A stretch of 33,935 bases of DNA from an uncultured Clostridia bacterium (GCA_945946765.1 CAMEWS010000016.1:1-33935); one strand, 5' to 3'. Positions 16,336 to 25,092 are shown, counted from the stretch's first letter. A program made the numbers and translations. The notes: generated by a model from the sequence alone, not told the origin.

Positions 16336-18654
16336 CTATGCCTCTCCGTCTGTTTCCATCGGTTTTGAATATGAACAGGAATTATTTGAACAAACCAATT
16401 TTGATTCTTTTTTAGTGATTTTTTTCACAAGATACGCTCCACACTCGGGACAAGCCTCTTTAACAGGTTCGTTCCAAGAAACAAAATCACAATCAGGATA
16501 TTTATTACAACCATAAAAAATCTTGCCGTATTTGGACTTACGTTGAATTACTTCGCCTTTACCACACTTTGGACAAGGCACACCTGTTGTTATAACCAAT
16601 CTTTTTCTGTTTTTACAGTCGTCATTTGTACATTGTAAATATTTACCGTACGGTCCGACTTTAATAATCATTTCCGAACCGCATTTTTCACATTTTTCAT
16701 CGCTTTTTTCTTCAACCTGAGCAGCAGAGCCATCTTTATTTAACGGCATCATTGTTTTGCACTCAGGGTAGCCCGAACAACCCAAAAATTGTGTACCGAA
16801 TCTGCTTGTTCTAACAATCATTTTTTTACCGCATTTCGGACAAATTACATCAGACTCGATTAAAACTTTTGGCATATTTTTCTTTGCGGCATCAACTGTT
16901 TCTATAAAAGGCGAATAAAAATCCTGCAAAACATCTGTCCAAACAGCTTTTTCTTCCGCAATATCATCCAGTTTTGTTTCCATTTGAGCCGTAAATTTAT
17001 AGTTCATAATATCCGTAAAATATTTCACAAGCTCACGTGACAAGGTTCTGCCCAAAATAGTAGGGGCTAATGCTTTTTCAATTTTTTCAACATAACCTTT
17101 TTGCTGAATTTTAGAAATAATCGGAGCGTAAGTAGACGGTCGACCAATACCATGTTCTTCCAATGCCTTAACAAGCGATGCTTCTGTGTATCGTGGAGGC
17201 GGTTGCGTAAAGTGTTGTTTTGGGTTTATTTTTTGAAGTTTAACCTCATCCCCTTGTTCCAAATCGGGAATCTTGCTTGAATCAGGCTCGTCATCGTTTT
17301 CGTTATAAACTTTTAAGAAACCGTCAAAAACAACCTTTGAAGTACCTGTTTTAAATGTATAATCGCCTGCATTGATATCAACAGATGTATTTTTAACTTT
17401 TGCATTTTCCATTTGTGAAGAAATGAATCGTGACCATATTAATTTATACAATCTGTATTGCTCTGACGTAAGATACTGTTTAATACTGTCCGGTGTTTTG
17501 TCTATATAAGACGGTCTGATAGCTTCGTGCGCATCTTGAACATTCTTGCCTTTAACACCTTTTACATAGTTGTTAGGTGTTTTAGGATAATAATTTTCAC
17601 CAAAATTGTCGAGAATAAAATCTTTTGATGCAGCTTGGGCATCATCAGACACCCTAACAGAATCAGTTCTCATATAAGTAATCAAACCGATAGGTTCACC
17701 ACCAATTTCAATACCTTCGTACAACTTTTGTGCAATTTGCATTGTTTTAGAAACACCATAACCAAGTTTGTTGCTGGCTTCTCTCTGTAAAGTTGAGGTA
17801 ATAAACGGAGCAGCGGGTTTGCGTAAAGTATCACGATATGTAACCTTTGTAACTTCGTATTTTAAGCCGTCTTTTGAAAGTTCCGCACAAATTTTGTCAG
17901 CTTCTTTTTGATTTTTAATTTCAATTTTTTTGTCTTTATACTTTGTTAATTCGGCTGAAAAAGGAAGTTTGCCTTTCATCAAATCAGCAGATATTGACCA
18001 GTATTCAACGGGAACAAAAGCATCAATTTCATCTTCTCGCTCACAAATCATACGAAGTGCCACGCTTTGAACACGTCCTGCCGACAACCTGTAGTTACGC
18101 ATTTTTTCCCATAGAACAGGGCTGATTTTATACCCCACCAACCTGTCAAGAATCTGACGTGTTTGTTGTGCTTTTACACGTTCCATATCAATTTGTCTGG
18201 GATTTTCAACAGCACTTTTTATTGCCTTTGGAGTAATTTCGTTAAATTCTATACGATTAATCTTGTCATCCGGTACATCCAGTACCTGTCTGACATGCCA
18301 TGCAATAGCTTCTCCCTCACGGTCAGGGTCGGATGCAAGGTAGATTTTATCAGATTTTTGGGCTAAATCATTTAACTTTTTAACAACGACTTTTTTCTCG
18401 GGGATAACAACAAATGATGGTTCAAAATTATTTGCAACATCAAACCCCAGCACTTTGGGGGGGAAATCTCTGATATGCCCGTAACTGGCTTCTATTTGGT
18501 AAGAATCGCCCAAAATCTTTTTAATTGTCTTAGACTTAGCAGGAGACTCAACTATAACAAGAGCCTTCTCAGTTTTTGACTTTCTAGTCTTCGATTTTTT
18601 AGGCTTAACTTCCTCGCTATTAATTTCTTTTTCTTTAATTTTTTCTTTAGCCAT
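16336..18654 (-). CDS. topA: DNA topoisomerase I with four C-terminal zinc fingers
   Basis: 772 residues. It relaxes negatively supercoiled DNA through a transient 5'-phosphotyrosine break. The TOPRIM domain contains VIVESPAKSKT (Glu36) and the metal-binding DPDRE (109-113). The catalytic tyrosine is Tyr327 in LITYMRTDS. Four tetracysteine zinc ribbons follow after about residue 605 (openings CPKCGKK, CEKCGSE, CPKCGKG and CPECGAY), all with complete Cys sets. A 28-residue Lys/Glu-rich extension precedes the TOPRIM domain. ATG at 18654 lies nine bases after a TATTAT -10, so the message has almost no leader. First gene of the topA-aroE operon. Confidence 0.97.
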   Translation of the reverse strand: MAKEKIKEKEINSEEVKPKKSKTRKSKTEKALVIVESPAKSKTIKKILGDSYQIEASYGHIRDFPPKVLGFDVANNFEPSFVVIPEKKVVVKKLNDLAQKSDKIYLASDPDREGEAIAWHVRQVLDVPDDKINRIEFNEITPKAIKSAVENPRQIDMERVKAQQTRQILDRLVGYKISPVLWEKMRNYRLSAGRVQSVALRMICEREDEIDAFVPVEYWSISADLMKGKLPFSAELTKYKDKKIEIKNQKEADKICAELSKDGLKYEVTKVTYRDTLRKPAAPFITSTLQREASNKLGYGVSKTMQIAQKLYEGIEIGGEPIGLITYMRTDSVRVSDDAQAASKDFILDNFGENYYPKTPNNYVKGVKGKNVQDAHEAIRPSYIDKTPDSIKQYLTSEQYRLYKLIWSRFISSQMENAKVKNTSVDINAGDYTFKTGTSKVVFDGFLKVYNENDDEPDSSKIPDLEQGDEVKLQKINPKQHFTQPPPRYTEASLVKALEEHGIGRPSTYAPIISKIQQKGYVEKIEKALAPTILGRTLSRELVKYFTDIMNYKFTAQMETKLDDIAEEKAVWTDVLQDFYSPFIETVDAAKKNMPKVLIESDVICPKCGKKMIVRTSRFGTQFLGCSGYPECKTMMPLNKDGSAAQVEEKSDEKCEKCGSEMIIKVGPYGKYLQCTNDDCKNRKRLVITTGVPCPKCGKGEVIQRKSKYGKIFYGCNKYPDCDFVSWNEPVKEACPECGAYLVKKITKKESKLVCSNNSCSYSKPMETDGEA

Positions 18655-18663
18655 AGCCTTGAT

Positions 18664-18692
18664 ATAATAACATTCACAAAAATTTTGCGCAA
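18664..18692 (-). promoter_or_regulatory. topA promoter
   Basis: TTGCGC (18692-18687), a 17-base spacer, then TATTAT (18669-18664) with an upstream TGT (extended -10). The start site would fall only two or three bases before ATG. Confidence 0.65.
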
Positions 18693-18804
18693 TTCATTTA
18701 TTAGATTTTTAAAATTTGGTATAAAAAGATGATTTTTTCTGAATACATTAAATATGAAGTTTTCTTCTGTCGATAAAAATAAAGACATGAAGACAGAGGT
18801 AAGC

Positions 18805-20478
18805 ATGCTGGAGCAACAAAATTCAGGCAATACAAACAATAATAAAATTACACAAGAGAGAAAAGAAAACGCTATCAGAATTCTTGAAAAAGCACGTATA
18901 TATCACGAAAAATATCTTTTAAGAAGTAGAAATTCTGATTTGGAAAGCGCTGTAAATTATTATATTCAAGCAATAAAGCAAAATCCCAAAATACCGGAAA
19001 CGTATTACCGTCTGGCATGTCTTTTGTACGAAAACGGACAAATTTCATTGGATTCTGCCATTGAACAATGCAAAATGGCTATAGATATTGACCCCAACAA
19101 TAAAAATGCTCACCTCTACAAGGGTTACTTCTTAAAGCTTGCCTATGATTTTGAAGAAGCTGAAAAAGAATTTCAAAATGCAATAAAAATCAACCCGATT
19201 AACTCTGCAAGACCAAGACTTATTCTTGCAACAATGCTCTATGAAAAAATAAACAATGTAAAACCATCTTTTGTTGATTTTATAAGAATGGTTTATTATG
19301 CTTGTTCAGGATGCCTCACTGTATTATGGGACTCGGCTTCATTAAAAATGATGTACAGAAATATTACGGACGATACAAAAGTCTTTTTATACAAAACTTA
19401 CGGCGGATTTTTAGAAAAAATCAAAAATAGTACTCTTGCTGTGGCAACTTATGACCAAGCTGCAGAAAGTACCGGTAGAGATAAATATTTCTACAATAAA
19501 ATTGGAGATATATGCATAAAAGAGCATGCTCCTGAAATTGCTATCGAAGCATACAAAAAAGTATTAGAATCAAATCCTTATGACAGAGTTGCTCTTATAA
19601 AACTTGCAACATTAATTCAAACTCATTTTCCAGACAATATTGACGATGCAATCGATTGCTATACAAAATTACTTGAAATAGAAGAAGAAAATGACAAAAT
19701 TTATTACGAACTTGGTCATTTATACCTTCAAAAAAATGAAAGCCTATCAGCGGTGAACGCTTTTTCTATGGCATTAGAGTTGGACGAAGAAAATCCGTTT
19801 TACCACAACAGTTTAGCATTTGCTTTAGTACAACTTGAACAATATGATGACGCAATTGAACATTATCAAAAAGCAATAAACATTAATCCTGATCCATATT
19901 GGACATCTATAGTTTGCCAAGCACTCGGTTCTGTTTATATGGAAATTAAAAACAATCCTGAAGCAGCAATAGTATTATATCAAACAGCGGCAGTATTAAA
20001 TCCTGAATCCGAAGAAAGCCAACTTGCCATAGGTGATACTTATTTCACAACAGAAGACTTTGATAATGCAATAAAAGCATATTGTGATGCCATTAAAATT
20101 AACCCGGAAAACGCAAAATCATATTGCAAATGCGGTATGGCATTATGGGAAAAAGATTATACAGAAGAAGCAATAGTGGCTTACAATAAGGCTATAGCTC
20201 TTAATCCCGAATATGCAATAGCTTACAATAATCTTGGTGTAATATACCTTGATGATATAGGCAATACTCACGAAGCTTTAAGGCACTTCCAAAAAGCTCT
20301 TGATTGCAGTGAAAACTACACTCTGGCGTATTTCAATATTGGCAGAACTTATGCAATACTCGGAGAAAATATGGAAGCAGCTAAAAATTTCCAAAAAGCT
20401 CTTGATTTAAACAATATAACTCACGAACTTGATGAAGAAGATATTCAATACAGACTACATAAGCTTTTTGAAGTTTAA
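18805..20478 (+). CDS. TPR-repeat protein (second paralogue)
   Basis: 557 residues from ATG at 18805, chosen because AGAGGT lies just upstream. The frame also contains ATGs at 18754 and 18787, which lack ribosome sites. About ten tetratricopeptide repeats flank a hydrophobic segment near the middle third (SFVDFIRMVYYACSGCLTVLW), placed like the one in the 3838-5436 protein. The C-terminal block NNLGVIYLDDIGNTHEAL and the ending LNNITHELD match that paralogue closely, as does the WTS.. QALG.V segment. It is transcribed divergently from topA. TPRs indicate protein-protein scaffolding; the hydrophobic insert could anchor it to the membrane. Partners are not known. Confidence 0.88.
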   Translation: MLEQQNSGNTNNNKITQERKENAIRILEKARIYHEKYLLRSRNSDLESAVNYYIQAIKQNPKIPETYYRLACLLYENGQISLDSAIEQCKMAIDIDPNNKNAHLYKGYFLKLAYDFEEAEKEFQNAIKINPINSARPRLILATMLYEKINNVKPSFVDFIRMVYYACSGCLTVLWDSASLKMMYRNITDDTKVFLYKTYGGFLEKIKNSTLAVATYDQAAESTGRDKYFYNKIGDICIKEHAPEIAIEAYKKVLESNPYDRVALIKLATLIQTHFPDNIDDAIDCYTKLLEIEEENDKIYYELGHLYLQKNESLSAVNAFSMALELDEENPFYHNSLAFALVQLEQYDDAIEHYQKAININPDPYWTSIVCQALGSVYMEIKNNPEAAIVLYQTAAVLNPESEESQLAIGDTYFTTEDFDNAIKAYCDAIKINPENAKSYCKCGMALWEKDYTEEAIVAYNKAIALNPEYAIAYNNLGVIYLDDIGNTHEALRHFQKALDCSENYTLAYFNIGRTYAILGENMEAAKNFQKALDLNNITHELDEEDIQYRLHKLFEV

Positions 20479-20518
20479 TTTAAAAAACTAAAAAAAACTT
20501 GTTACAAACTTAACAGTT

Positions 20519-20547
20519 TTGCTTTTCATTAAATCATATTATAAAAT
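20519..20547 (+). promoter_or_regulatory. Promoter giving a leaderless transcript (20554 gene)
   Basis: TTGCTT (20519-20524), a 17-base spacer, then TAAAAT (20542-20547), six bases before ATG. There is no Shine-Dalgarno. The architecture is the same as at ribF and the 14269 gene. Confidence 0.55.
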
Positions 20548-20553
20548 GTCAGT

Positions 20554-21231
20554 ATGGTTGCTTTGTGTAGTAAATTTGATGAGTTAAGTGAAGTATCTAA
20601 AATCAGAAAGTTTATATATTCTGACCTTAAGAACTTGTCCCTTTTTGATGTATACAACGACTACTGGTTGGAGATGGAAGAAGTTTTTCTTTCAACATCT
20701 GAAAAACTTAACGAAAACTTATTAGAAAAATTTTTAATAGATTATCTTACTATACAAAATAATGCGGTTATCCCCAAAAAAGAAAATCTTTTCAAAGAGT
20801 TTTTAGATTTTTATCAACGTATCTCTAAGTTTCAAAAAAGAAGTTTGATAATAAAAAACATATATAGATATTCCGTTTATTATATAAGACTAATTTTTGC
20901 AGATTTAAAAGATGATGAAATACGAAAAAAAATAAAAAAGATTAATGCACTAAAAGCAAAAGATGCTTATCCGTTTTTAATGGAAGTATTTGAAGACTTT
21001 GAATTTGCACATATAAATCGACCCATGTTATTAGAAATATTAGATACAGTACTTGGTTTTATTGACGAACGGAACTCTAAAAAGCCCTCACAAATTGCAT
21101 TATCTTTTGCCGGTTTAAGCAGTGAGATAAACAAAATGCTAATCTTAAAGGACTACACTCCTCATTTTGTTGTAGACAATGTCGATGCAAAAAATGACAA
21201 CAAAACAATAAACAGTATTATCAATATTTAA
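20554..21231 (+). CDS. Stand-alone helical protein resembling the middle of DUF262
   Basis: 225 residues, all helical. The order of features (IRKFIYSDL, YNDYWLEMEE, FLIDYLTIQN, LFKEFLDFYQ, a YYIRLIF helix, INALKAKDAYPFLMEVFEDFE, then LLEILDTVLGFIDER) matches my memory of the central helical region of DUF262 proteins (GmrSD-like modification-dependent restriction). The N-terminal ParB-like nuclease part with its DGQQR-type motif and any C-terminal DUF1524 HNH part are absent. Only 75 bases separate it from the preceding TPR gene, and those hold a promoter, so the missing parts are not hidden upstream. It is either a relic or a domain now working alone. It overlaps the convergent HNH gene by 11 bases. 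The family assignment needs a profile search. Confidence 0.55.
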   Translation: MVALCSKFDELSEVSKIRKFIYSDLKNLSLFDVYNDYWLEMEEVFLSTSEKLNENLLEKFLIDYLTIQNNAVIPKKENLFKEFLDFYQRISKFQKRSLIIKNIYRYSVYYIRLIFADLKDDEIRKKIKKINALKAKDAYPFLMEVFEDFEFAHINRPMLLEILDTVLGFIDERNSKKPSQIALSFAGLSSEINKMLILKDYTPHFVVDNVDAKNDNKTINSIINI

Positions 21232-22597
21232 AATACTTTTTTTCATTTTTACTTCTGCATTCTGCAACATAACGTTTTTTCTTTCGTTCTCTATTCCGAA
21301 TTGCATAATCAATATCTAAGTTACCAACATTTACATTGATTTTTCCATTATGTTTTTTTGTAGCACCCGATTCTTCATTTAACACAACTTTAATCTTATC
21401 GGGCCAATCATCATAACCTATTAAATTACCTCTATTTATATGACGTATCATTGTATCCATTTGTCGTTGAGTATTTGCCGGCATATCCGGATAGTCTTCA
21501 ACAAATTTTGAATACTCTGTCATTTTCCTTTTTACATTGCACTTGGAACAAAGATAAATATAATTGTGTATTGAATTTTCTCCATTATGCCCGACTCTAT
21601 GCTTTGGTATTACATGCTCTCTTGTAGAACGAGTACGAGTAACTAGAGTTTCTGCCAAAGAATTTGAGGTTTTTTGTGAGCTTTTAATCATAAAAGCATC
21701 AACATCTGTTTGAGAATTGGGTAAATTATTTATTTCTTCGATAATTTTTTTTGCGGTTTTATTCGCTTTAATTCTGTCTAACGCAAGCTCAAACATTTCA
21801 ATAACACGTTTTCTTTTATGAATAATAACGTCTTGTTCGTTTGTAAATATTTCCTTGGATTTATTGATACAATCATCTACTACAAATTGATATCTACGTG
21901 GCAAATCTTCTTTTAAAACATCAATGTTATTCAAAATGTTCATTTGTTTATATTTCAAATTATCCAAATATTTACTCTTAACTTCAGACCTATTCAAAAT
22001 ATCAAAAAATGTTTCTTCGGGATATTTTTTGGACAACGTTTTTAATTCATTAAAAACAGCTCTTTCTATTGGTTGGAAATCAGGGTTTAATGAGGAAATT
22101 GCCTTTATCATATAAGATGAGTTGTGAGCAATTAATTTAGATTGTTCGCATATCTCATCAAATGCAAGATTTTCTTGTACAGATAAATGTTTTCTGTAAT
22201 TTTTTACCTGCTCCATAGAAAGCAATTCCGCAACAGTTTGCTTTTTATATTTTTGACTTATAACATACAAAAACTCAAAAGCATTTCTAATTTCCCGAGG
22301 TTGTTCATTTAAAATAAAACCCTCTTTTTGCATTAATATTAAGGCCTGAGATGCGGGAAAATAAATTTTTTCATTTAAAAACTTATTAACAGAACTATTT
22401 TTTGTCATAATATGTCCGCAACAAGCACAAGGTAAATCATCTAATTCTCTGGCATCTTTAACACCATATGTGTGTTTTTTACTGCCAAAAGACACCGTAT
22501 CAAACGGTAATGGATTTATTAAAAAGTTTGATTTATTTATATTAGCAGATTTATAATTTTTCTGTAAATTATTAAAAAATATTGGTAAGATTTTCAT
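21221..22597 (-). CDS. HNH endonuclease domain protein
   Basis: 458 residues. A C-terminal HNH motif is clear: EHVIPKHR (His328, His333), Asn341/345 in GENSIHN, and CSKC (350-353), which with a distant CACC (57-60) supplies cysteine pairs typical of the zinc-stabilised HNH fold. The 270 residues between are helical and unrecognised. The N-terminus carries FDTVSFGSKK, the SFG motif shared with other hypothetical proteins here. No Shine-Dalgarno precedes ATG. The gene's 3' end overlaps the DUF262-like gene by 11 bases, tail to tail. HNH domains occur in restriction enzymes, homing enzymes and colicin-like toxins. No methylase, immunity gene or transposase is adjacent, so the role is open. Confidence 0.75.
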   Translation of the reverse strand: MKILPIFFNNLQKNYKSANINKSNFLINPLPFDTVSFGSKKHTYGVKDARELDDLPCACCGHIMTKNSSVNKFLNEKIYFPASQALILMQKEGFILNEQPREIRNAFEFLYVISQKYKKQTVAELLSMEQVKNYRKHLSVQENLAFDEICEQSKLIAHNSSYMIKAISSLNPDFQPIERAVFNELKTLSKKYPEETFFDILNRSEVKSKYLDNLKYKQMNILNNIDVLKEDLPRRYQFVVDDCINKSKEIFTNEQDVIIHKRKRVIEMFELALDRIKANKTAKKIIEEINNLPNSQTDVDAFMIKSSQKTSNSLAETLVTRTRSTREHVIPKHRVGHNGENSIHNYIYLCSKCNVKRKMTEYSKFVEDYPDMPANTQRQMDTMIRHINRGNLIGYDDWPDKIKVVLNEESGATKKHNGKINVNVGNLDIDYAIRNRERKKKRYVAECRSKNEKKYFKY

Positions 22598-22678
22598 ATT
22601 AATTTAACGATAGAACAAAAAATCATTTGTCAGTATGTAATAATTTCTTTACAAAATAACAAATTATTTCTTTTGTTT

Positions 22679-23683
22679 TTATGAAATATCCCATCTTCCG
22701 CAGGTTCCGCCCCAACGTGCAATAATATTTCCCTTAATATCCTTAATATCTTTAGGATGTTCATTGGGCATTTCACCTTCAACAATAGTAATAACTTCAC
22801 AGTTATTAGAACATCCGTTACATTGGTTTGTAATGGAATTAAAATGCATATTCCCAACTTCCCAACCTTTAAATTTAGTTGGATTTTCAGTATATTGATG
22901 ATTTTCCATTGCCAACAATGCTGCACCTATCGCACCCATAGTTTGGTGATTATCCGGCACAACTATTTTTGTGCCAAGAGCTTCTTCAAAAGCCTTAACC
23001 ATACCTGAATTTGTAGCAACACCGCCTTGGAAAGATACTGTCGGAAGCAATTCTTTACCCAACGCCAAGTTGCTTAAATAGTTTCTTACAAGTGCCTGAC
23101 AAAGCCCGTACAACAAGTCTTCAACAGGGTAACCGAGTTGTTGTTTATGAATCAAATCACTTTCGGCAAATACCCCGCATCTACCCGCAATTCTTGCTGG
23201 GTTTGTAGATTTAAGAGCTGTTTCTCCAAACTGAGCAATCGGAACATTCAATCTGTTAGCCTGTTGATCCAAAAAGCTACCTGTACCGGCAGCACAAACT
23301 GTGTTCATAGCAAAATCGGTAACAATACCATCCCTTAAAATAATAATTTTACTGTCCTGTCCGCCAATTTCAAGAATTGTTTGTACACCGGGGACATAAG
23401 TACTAGCAGCAACTGCATGTGCCGTAATCTCGTTTTTAATAACATCTGCCCCAACTAGTGCACCGGCTAAGTTTCTACCACTACCGGTTGTTCCTACACC
23501 TTGAATATTATATTCACACAATGCTTGTTTTAGAAGTTCTCTCATACCTTGTTGTACAGCAAGAACCGGTTTTCCGGCAGTTCTTAACATATAACTGTCA
23601 ATATATTTACCTGTTTCATCAACCAAAGCCAGTTTTGTTGTAACAGAACCTACATCTATCCCCAAATATACATTTAAAGCCAT
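22679..23683 (-). CDS. Acyl-CoA dehydratase activase (HgdC/BadF-type ATPase)
   Basis: 334 residues of the BcrA/BadF/BadG/HgdC ASKHA-fold family. These homodimeric ATPases use one bridging [4Fe-4S] cluster to push an electron into 2-hydroxyacyl-CoA dehydratases or benzoyl-CoA reductases. Visible motifs are GIDVGSVTTK (phosphate 1), EIGGQDSK (106-112), cluster ligand Cys130 in VCAAGTGSFLDQQ and Cys169 in GRCGVFAESD. Beyond the usual length of about 260 residues it has a C-terminal cysteine cluster, CNGCSNNC (288-295), with Cys328 in GGTCGRW, as in the large fused activases. No dehydratase subunit genes are nearby, so its client is unknown. The AGAGAGG ribosome site supports the start. Confidence 0.9.
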   Translation of the reverse strand: MALNVYLGIDVGSVTTKLALVDETGKYIDSYMLRTAGKPVLAVQQGMRELLKQALCEYNIQGVGTTGSGRNLAGALVGADVIKNEITAHAVAASTYVPGVQTILEIGGQDSKIIILRDGIVTDFAMNTVCAAGTGSFLDQQANRLNVPIAQFGETALKSTNPARIAGRCGVFAESDLIHKQQLGYPVEDLLYGLCQALVRNYLSNLALGKELLPTVSFQGGVATNSGMVKAFEEALGTKIVVPDNHQTMGAIGAALLAMENHQYTENPTKFKGWEVGNMHFNSITNQCNGCSNNCEVITIVEGEMPNEHPKDIKDIKGNIIARWGGTCGRWDIS

Positions 23684-23709
23684 AATTACCTCTCTTATTT
23701 TCTATAATT

Positions 23710-23738
23710 AATATAGATAAAAAATGGTATAAGTTCAA
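23710..23738 (-). promoter_or_regulatory. Promoter of the activase gene
   Basis: TTGAAC (23738-23733), a 17-base spacer, then TATATT (23715-23710) on the minus strand. The start site would be near 23703, giving a leader of about 20 bases that includes AGAGAGG. Confidence 0.6.
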
Positions 23739-23743
23739 ACATT

Positions 23744-23794
23744 TTGACAGATAAGGTTATAAATCTTTATTTTTAAAACAAATAAGATTATAAT
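23744..23794 (+). promoter_or_regulatory. Promoter region of the 23819 gene
   Basis: A consensus TTGACA is at 23744-23749 and a consensus TATAAT at 23789-23794, but the two are too far apart to pair. TATAAT with TTTATT 17 bases upstream gives a 5' leader of about 20 bases that includes AAGGAG. TTGACA pairs at 17 bases with a weaker TTTATT, suggesting two overlapping promoters. Confidence 0.4.
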
Positions 23795-23818
23795 TAAAAA
23801 ATAAATTAAGGAGATTTT

Positions 23819-24412
23819 ATGGATTTTTCACAAGCTGTATTATTTGACCCCGGTTATTCAAAATATACATTACCGTTTTCAGCAAACATCGATGCTGCAT
23901 ATAAAATGATTTTTTCCTTGAAGTCACAAAATCAAAGAAAATTTAAATTCAGACTTTTATATCCACAATTACTAAAACTATTGGAACACACAATATCTTT
24001 TTATTTAGGATGTTTGCTTTGGGCAAGCTATATATCTCAACAGTTTAAAAACGACCCAAAAGATATTTTAGACAACAACTACATAGGGCAAACCGTTAAT
24101 GAAGAAGAAATGCTATACGAAGTTAATTACGTAATCAGTTATATAGAAAAATTAAAAAAAGATTGCAAATATTACCTTAATACAACTTGTAATCTTCCTG
24201 ATAATTGGTTACAAGTAATGACAGTTTATAAGGAATTTTTAACAATGAATAAGTTTCTTGTAAATGCCAAAACAACTGCAGACATACTTCTTCCGCCAAT
24301 GATAAAAGAACTTTCACAAGATGACAGAAATCATATATTATCCAATATTGAAAACGTTATAAACACAGGCGAATTAAAAGAATTATTTAAAGTCAAAGAA
24401 TTGATATTTTAA
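23819..24412 (+). CDS. Hypothetical protein
   Basis: 197 residues; a strong AAGGAG ribosome site is placed correctly before ATG. The sequence is helical and amphipathic, with a hydrophobic stretch around 55-70 (HTISFYLGCLLWASYI) that may be a buried helix rather than a true membrane segment. No family was recognised. It stands alone between the divergent activase promoter and a hairpin that begins three bases after its stop. The intact frame and well-placed signals support a real gene; function unknown. Confidence 0.7.
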   Translation: MDFSQAVLFDPGYSKYTLPFSANIDAAYKMIFSLKSQNQRKFKFRLLYPQLLKLLEHTISFYLGCLLWASYISQQFKNDPKDILDNNYIGQTVNEEEMLYEVNYVISYIEKLKKDCKYYLNTTCNLPDNWLQVMTVYKEFLTMNKFLVNAKTTADILLPPMIKELSQDDRNHILSNIENVINTGELKELFKVKELIF

Positions 24413-24414
24413 AC

Positions 24415-24439
24415 AAAAAAAAACCGACTTGCGCCGGTT
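24415..24439 (-). terminator. Intrinsic terminator, minus strand
   Basis: Read on the minus strand, AACCGGC and GTCGGTT form a seven-pair stem (one G-U) capped by a GCAA tetraloop and followed by nine U's. On the plus strand the same stem has an A-C mismatch and only a weak T-run, so minus is the better orientation, although it may also serve the gene ending at 24412. Confidence 0.75.
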
Positions 24440-24558
24440 AAACTTTACCACATATTAGAGAGAGGAATTAGAGAGAGAGAATTTTTAAAACTTGTTTTGT
24501 TCCTCTACTACATATATGCCCATTTTTTTATTTTTCTAAACATTATTAATTAAATATA

Positions 24559-24588
24559 TTTACATATCTTTACAATTATCATTAAAAT
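24559..24588 (+). promoter_or_regulatory. Promoter of the 24637 gene
   Basis: TTTACA (24559-24564), an 18-base spacer, TAAAAT (24583-24588). This gives a leader of about 40 bases ending in AAAGGAG before ATG. Confidence 0.55.
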
Positions 24589-24636
24589 GTCAAAAATATT
24601 CCTATTCAAACTTATTTCAAATACAAAGGAGAAATT

Positions 24637-24999
24637 ATGACTAATATATCTTTTAAAGCACAATTATTTGGTATTAATAATCCGCAAAAAGCACAAGAAT
24701 TCCACGCCAAAACAGGTAACAACTCTGATGATTATAAATTGACATATCTATACAAAGATAAAAATACAGACTGGGACGTATTTCAATTAACATATAAGGA
24801 TAATGAAATAATAAGATATCCAAATATAAAAAATTCTAAAAACAACCAAGATGATTATAGTGTTGATGAATTACTAAAAATATACAAATTACTCAGACTC
24901 AAATGTGCTTTAAGAGTGGTAGAACATTTGAAACAAGAAAAAAGAAATTTAGAATTTGAAAAATATTGGGAAGAATTGAATAAAAATAAGGGCATATAG
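24637..24999 (+). CDS. Small hypothetical protein with SFK/FGINN N-terminus
   Basis: 120 residues with a well-placed AAAGGAG ribosome site and its own promoter. It opens MTNISFKAQLFGINN. The KAQ..FGINN part recurs near the N-terminus of the 32106 gene product, and SFK/SFG-type motifs recur in the HNH protein. The rest is charged and helical in the C-terminal half (ELLKIYKLLRLKCALRVVEH). There is no signal peptide, membrane helix or known domain. It is monocistronic. Function unknown. Confidence 0.72.
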   Translation: MTNISFKAQLFGINNPQKAQEFHAKTGNNSDDYKLTYLYKDKNTDWDVFQLTYKDNEIIRYPNIKNSKNNQDDYSVDELLKIYKLLRLKCALRVVEHLKQEKRNLEFEKYWEELNKNKGI

Positions 25000-25058
25000 C
25001 CCGATATTCATATAATCGAAGATGACTGCGAAAATAACAGTTAAATCAGTCACTTAAC

Positions 25059-25092
25059 AAAAAAACGCCCCGTTAAAATTAACGGAGCGTTT
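25059..25092 (-). terminator. Intrinsic terminator of hppA
   Basis: On the minus strand the arms AAACGCTCCGTTAA and TTAACGGGGCGTTT pair almost perfectly (one U-G pair) and lead into seven U's. The hairpin begins 14 bases past the hppA stop. Confidence 0.92.

Larger units (their letters stand above)
24413..24590 (-). ncRNA. Candidate small RNA with CU-rich stretch and terminator
   Basis: On the minus strand an intrinsic terminator with a nine-U tail ends at about 24415, yet no minus-strand gene lies upstream of it. hppA ends 690 bases away with its own terminator, and a plus-strand gene lies between. Just before the stem the transcript would contain UUCUCUCUCUCU and CCUCUCUCU (complement of 24454-24481), able to pair with GAGAGA-rich ribosome-site regions such as 6626-6654. 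A TTGACA lies at 24593-24588, but no good -10 follows at 17 bases, so the 5' end is uncertain. The alternative is that the hairpin simply ends the plus-strand 23819 gene. Confidence 0.35.

Noticed and set aside
18754-18804. Upstream ATGs at 18754 and 18787 for the second TPR protein
   Set aside because: Neither has a ribosome site, while ATG at 18805 directly follows AGAGGT. The extra 17 residues show no domain.
24997-25053. Hairpin TGACTG...CAGTCA after the 24637 gene as its terminator
   Set aside because: No T-run follows on the plus strand and the inner part pairs poorly. It is too weak to call.
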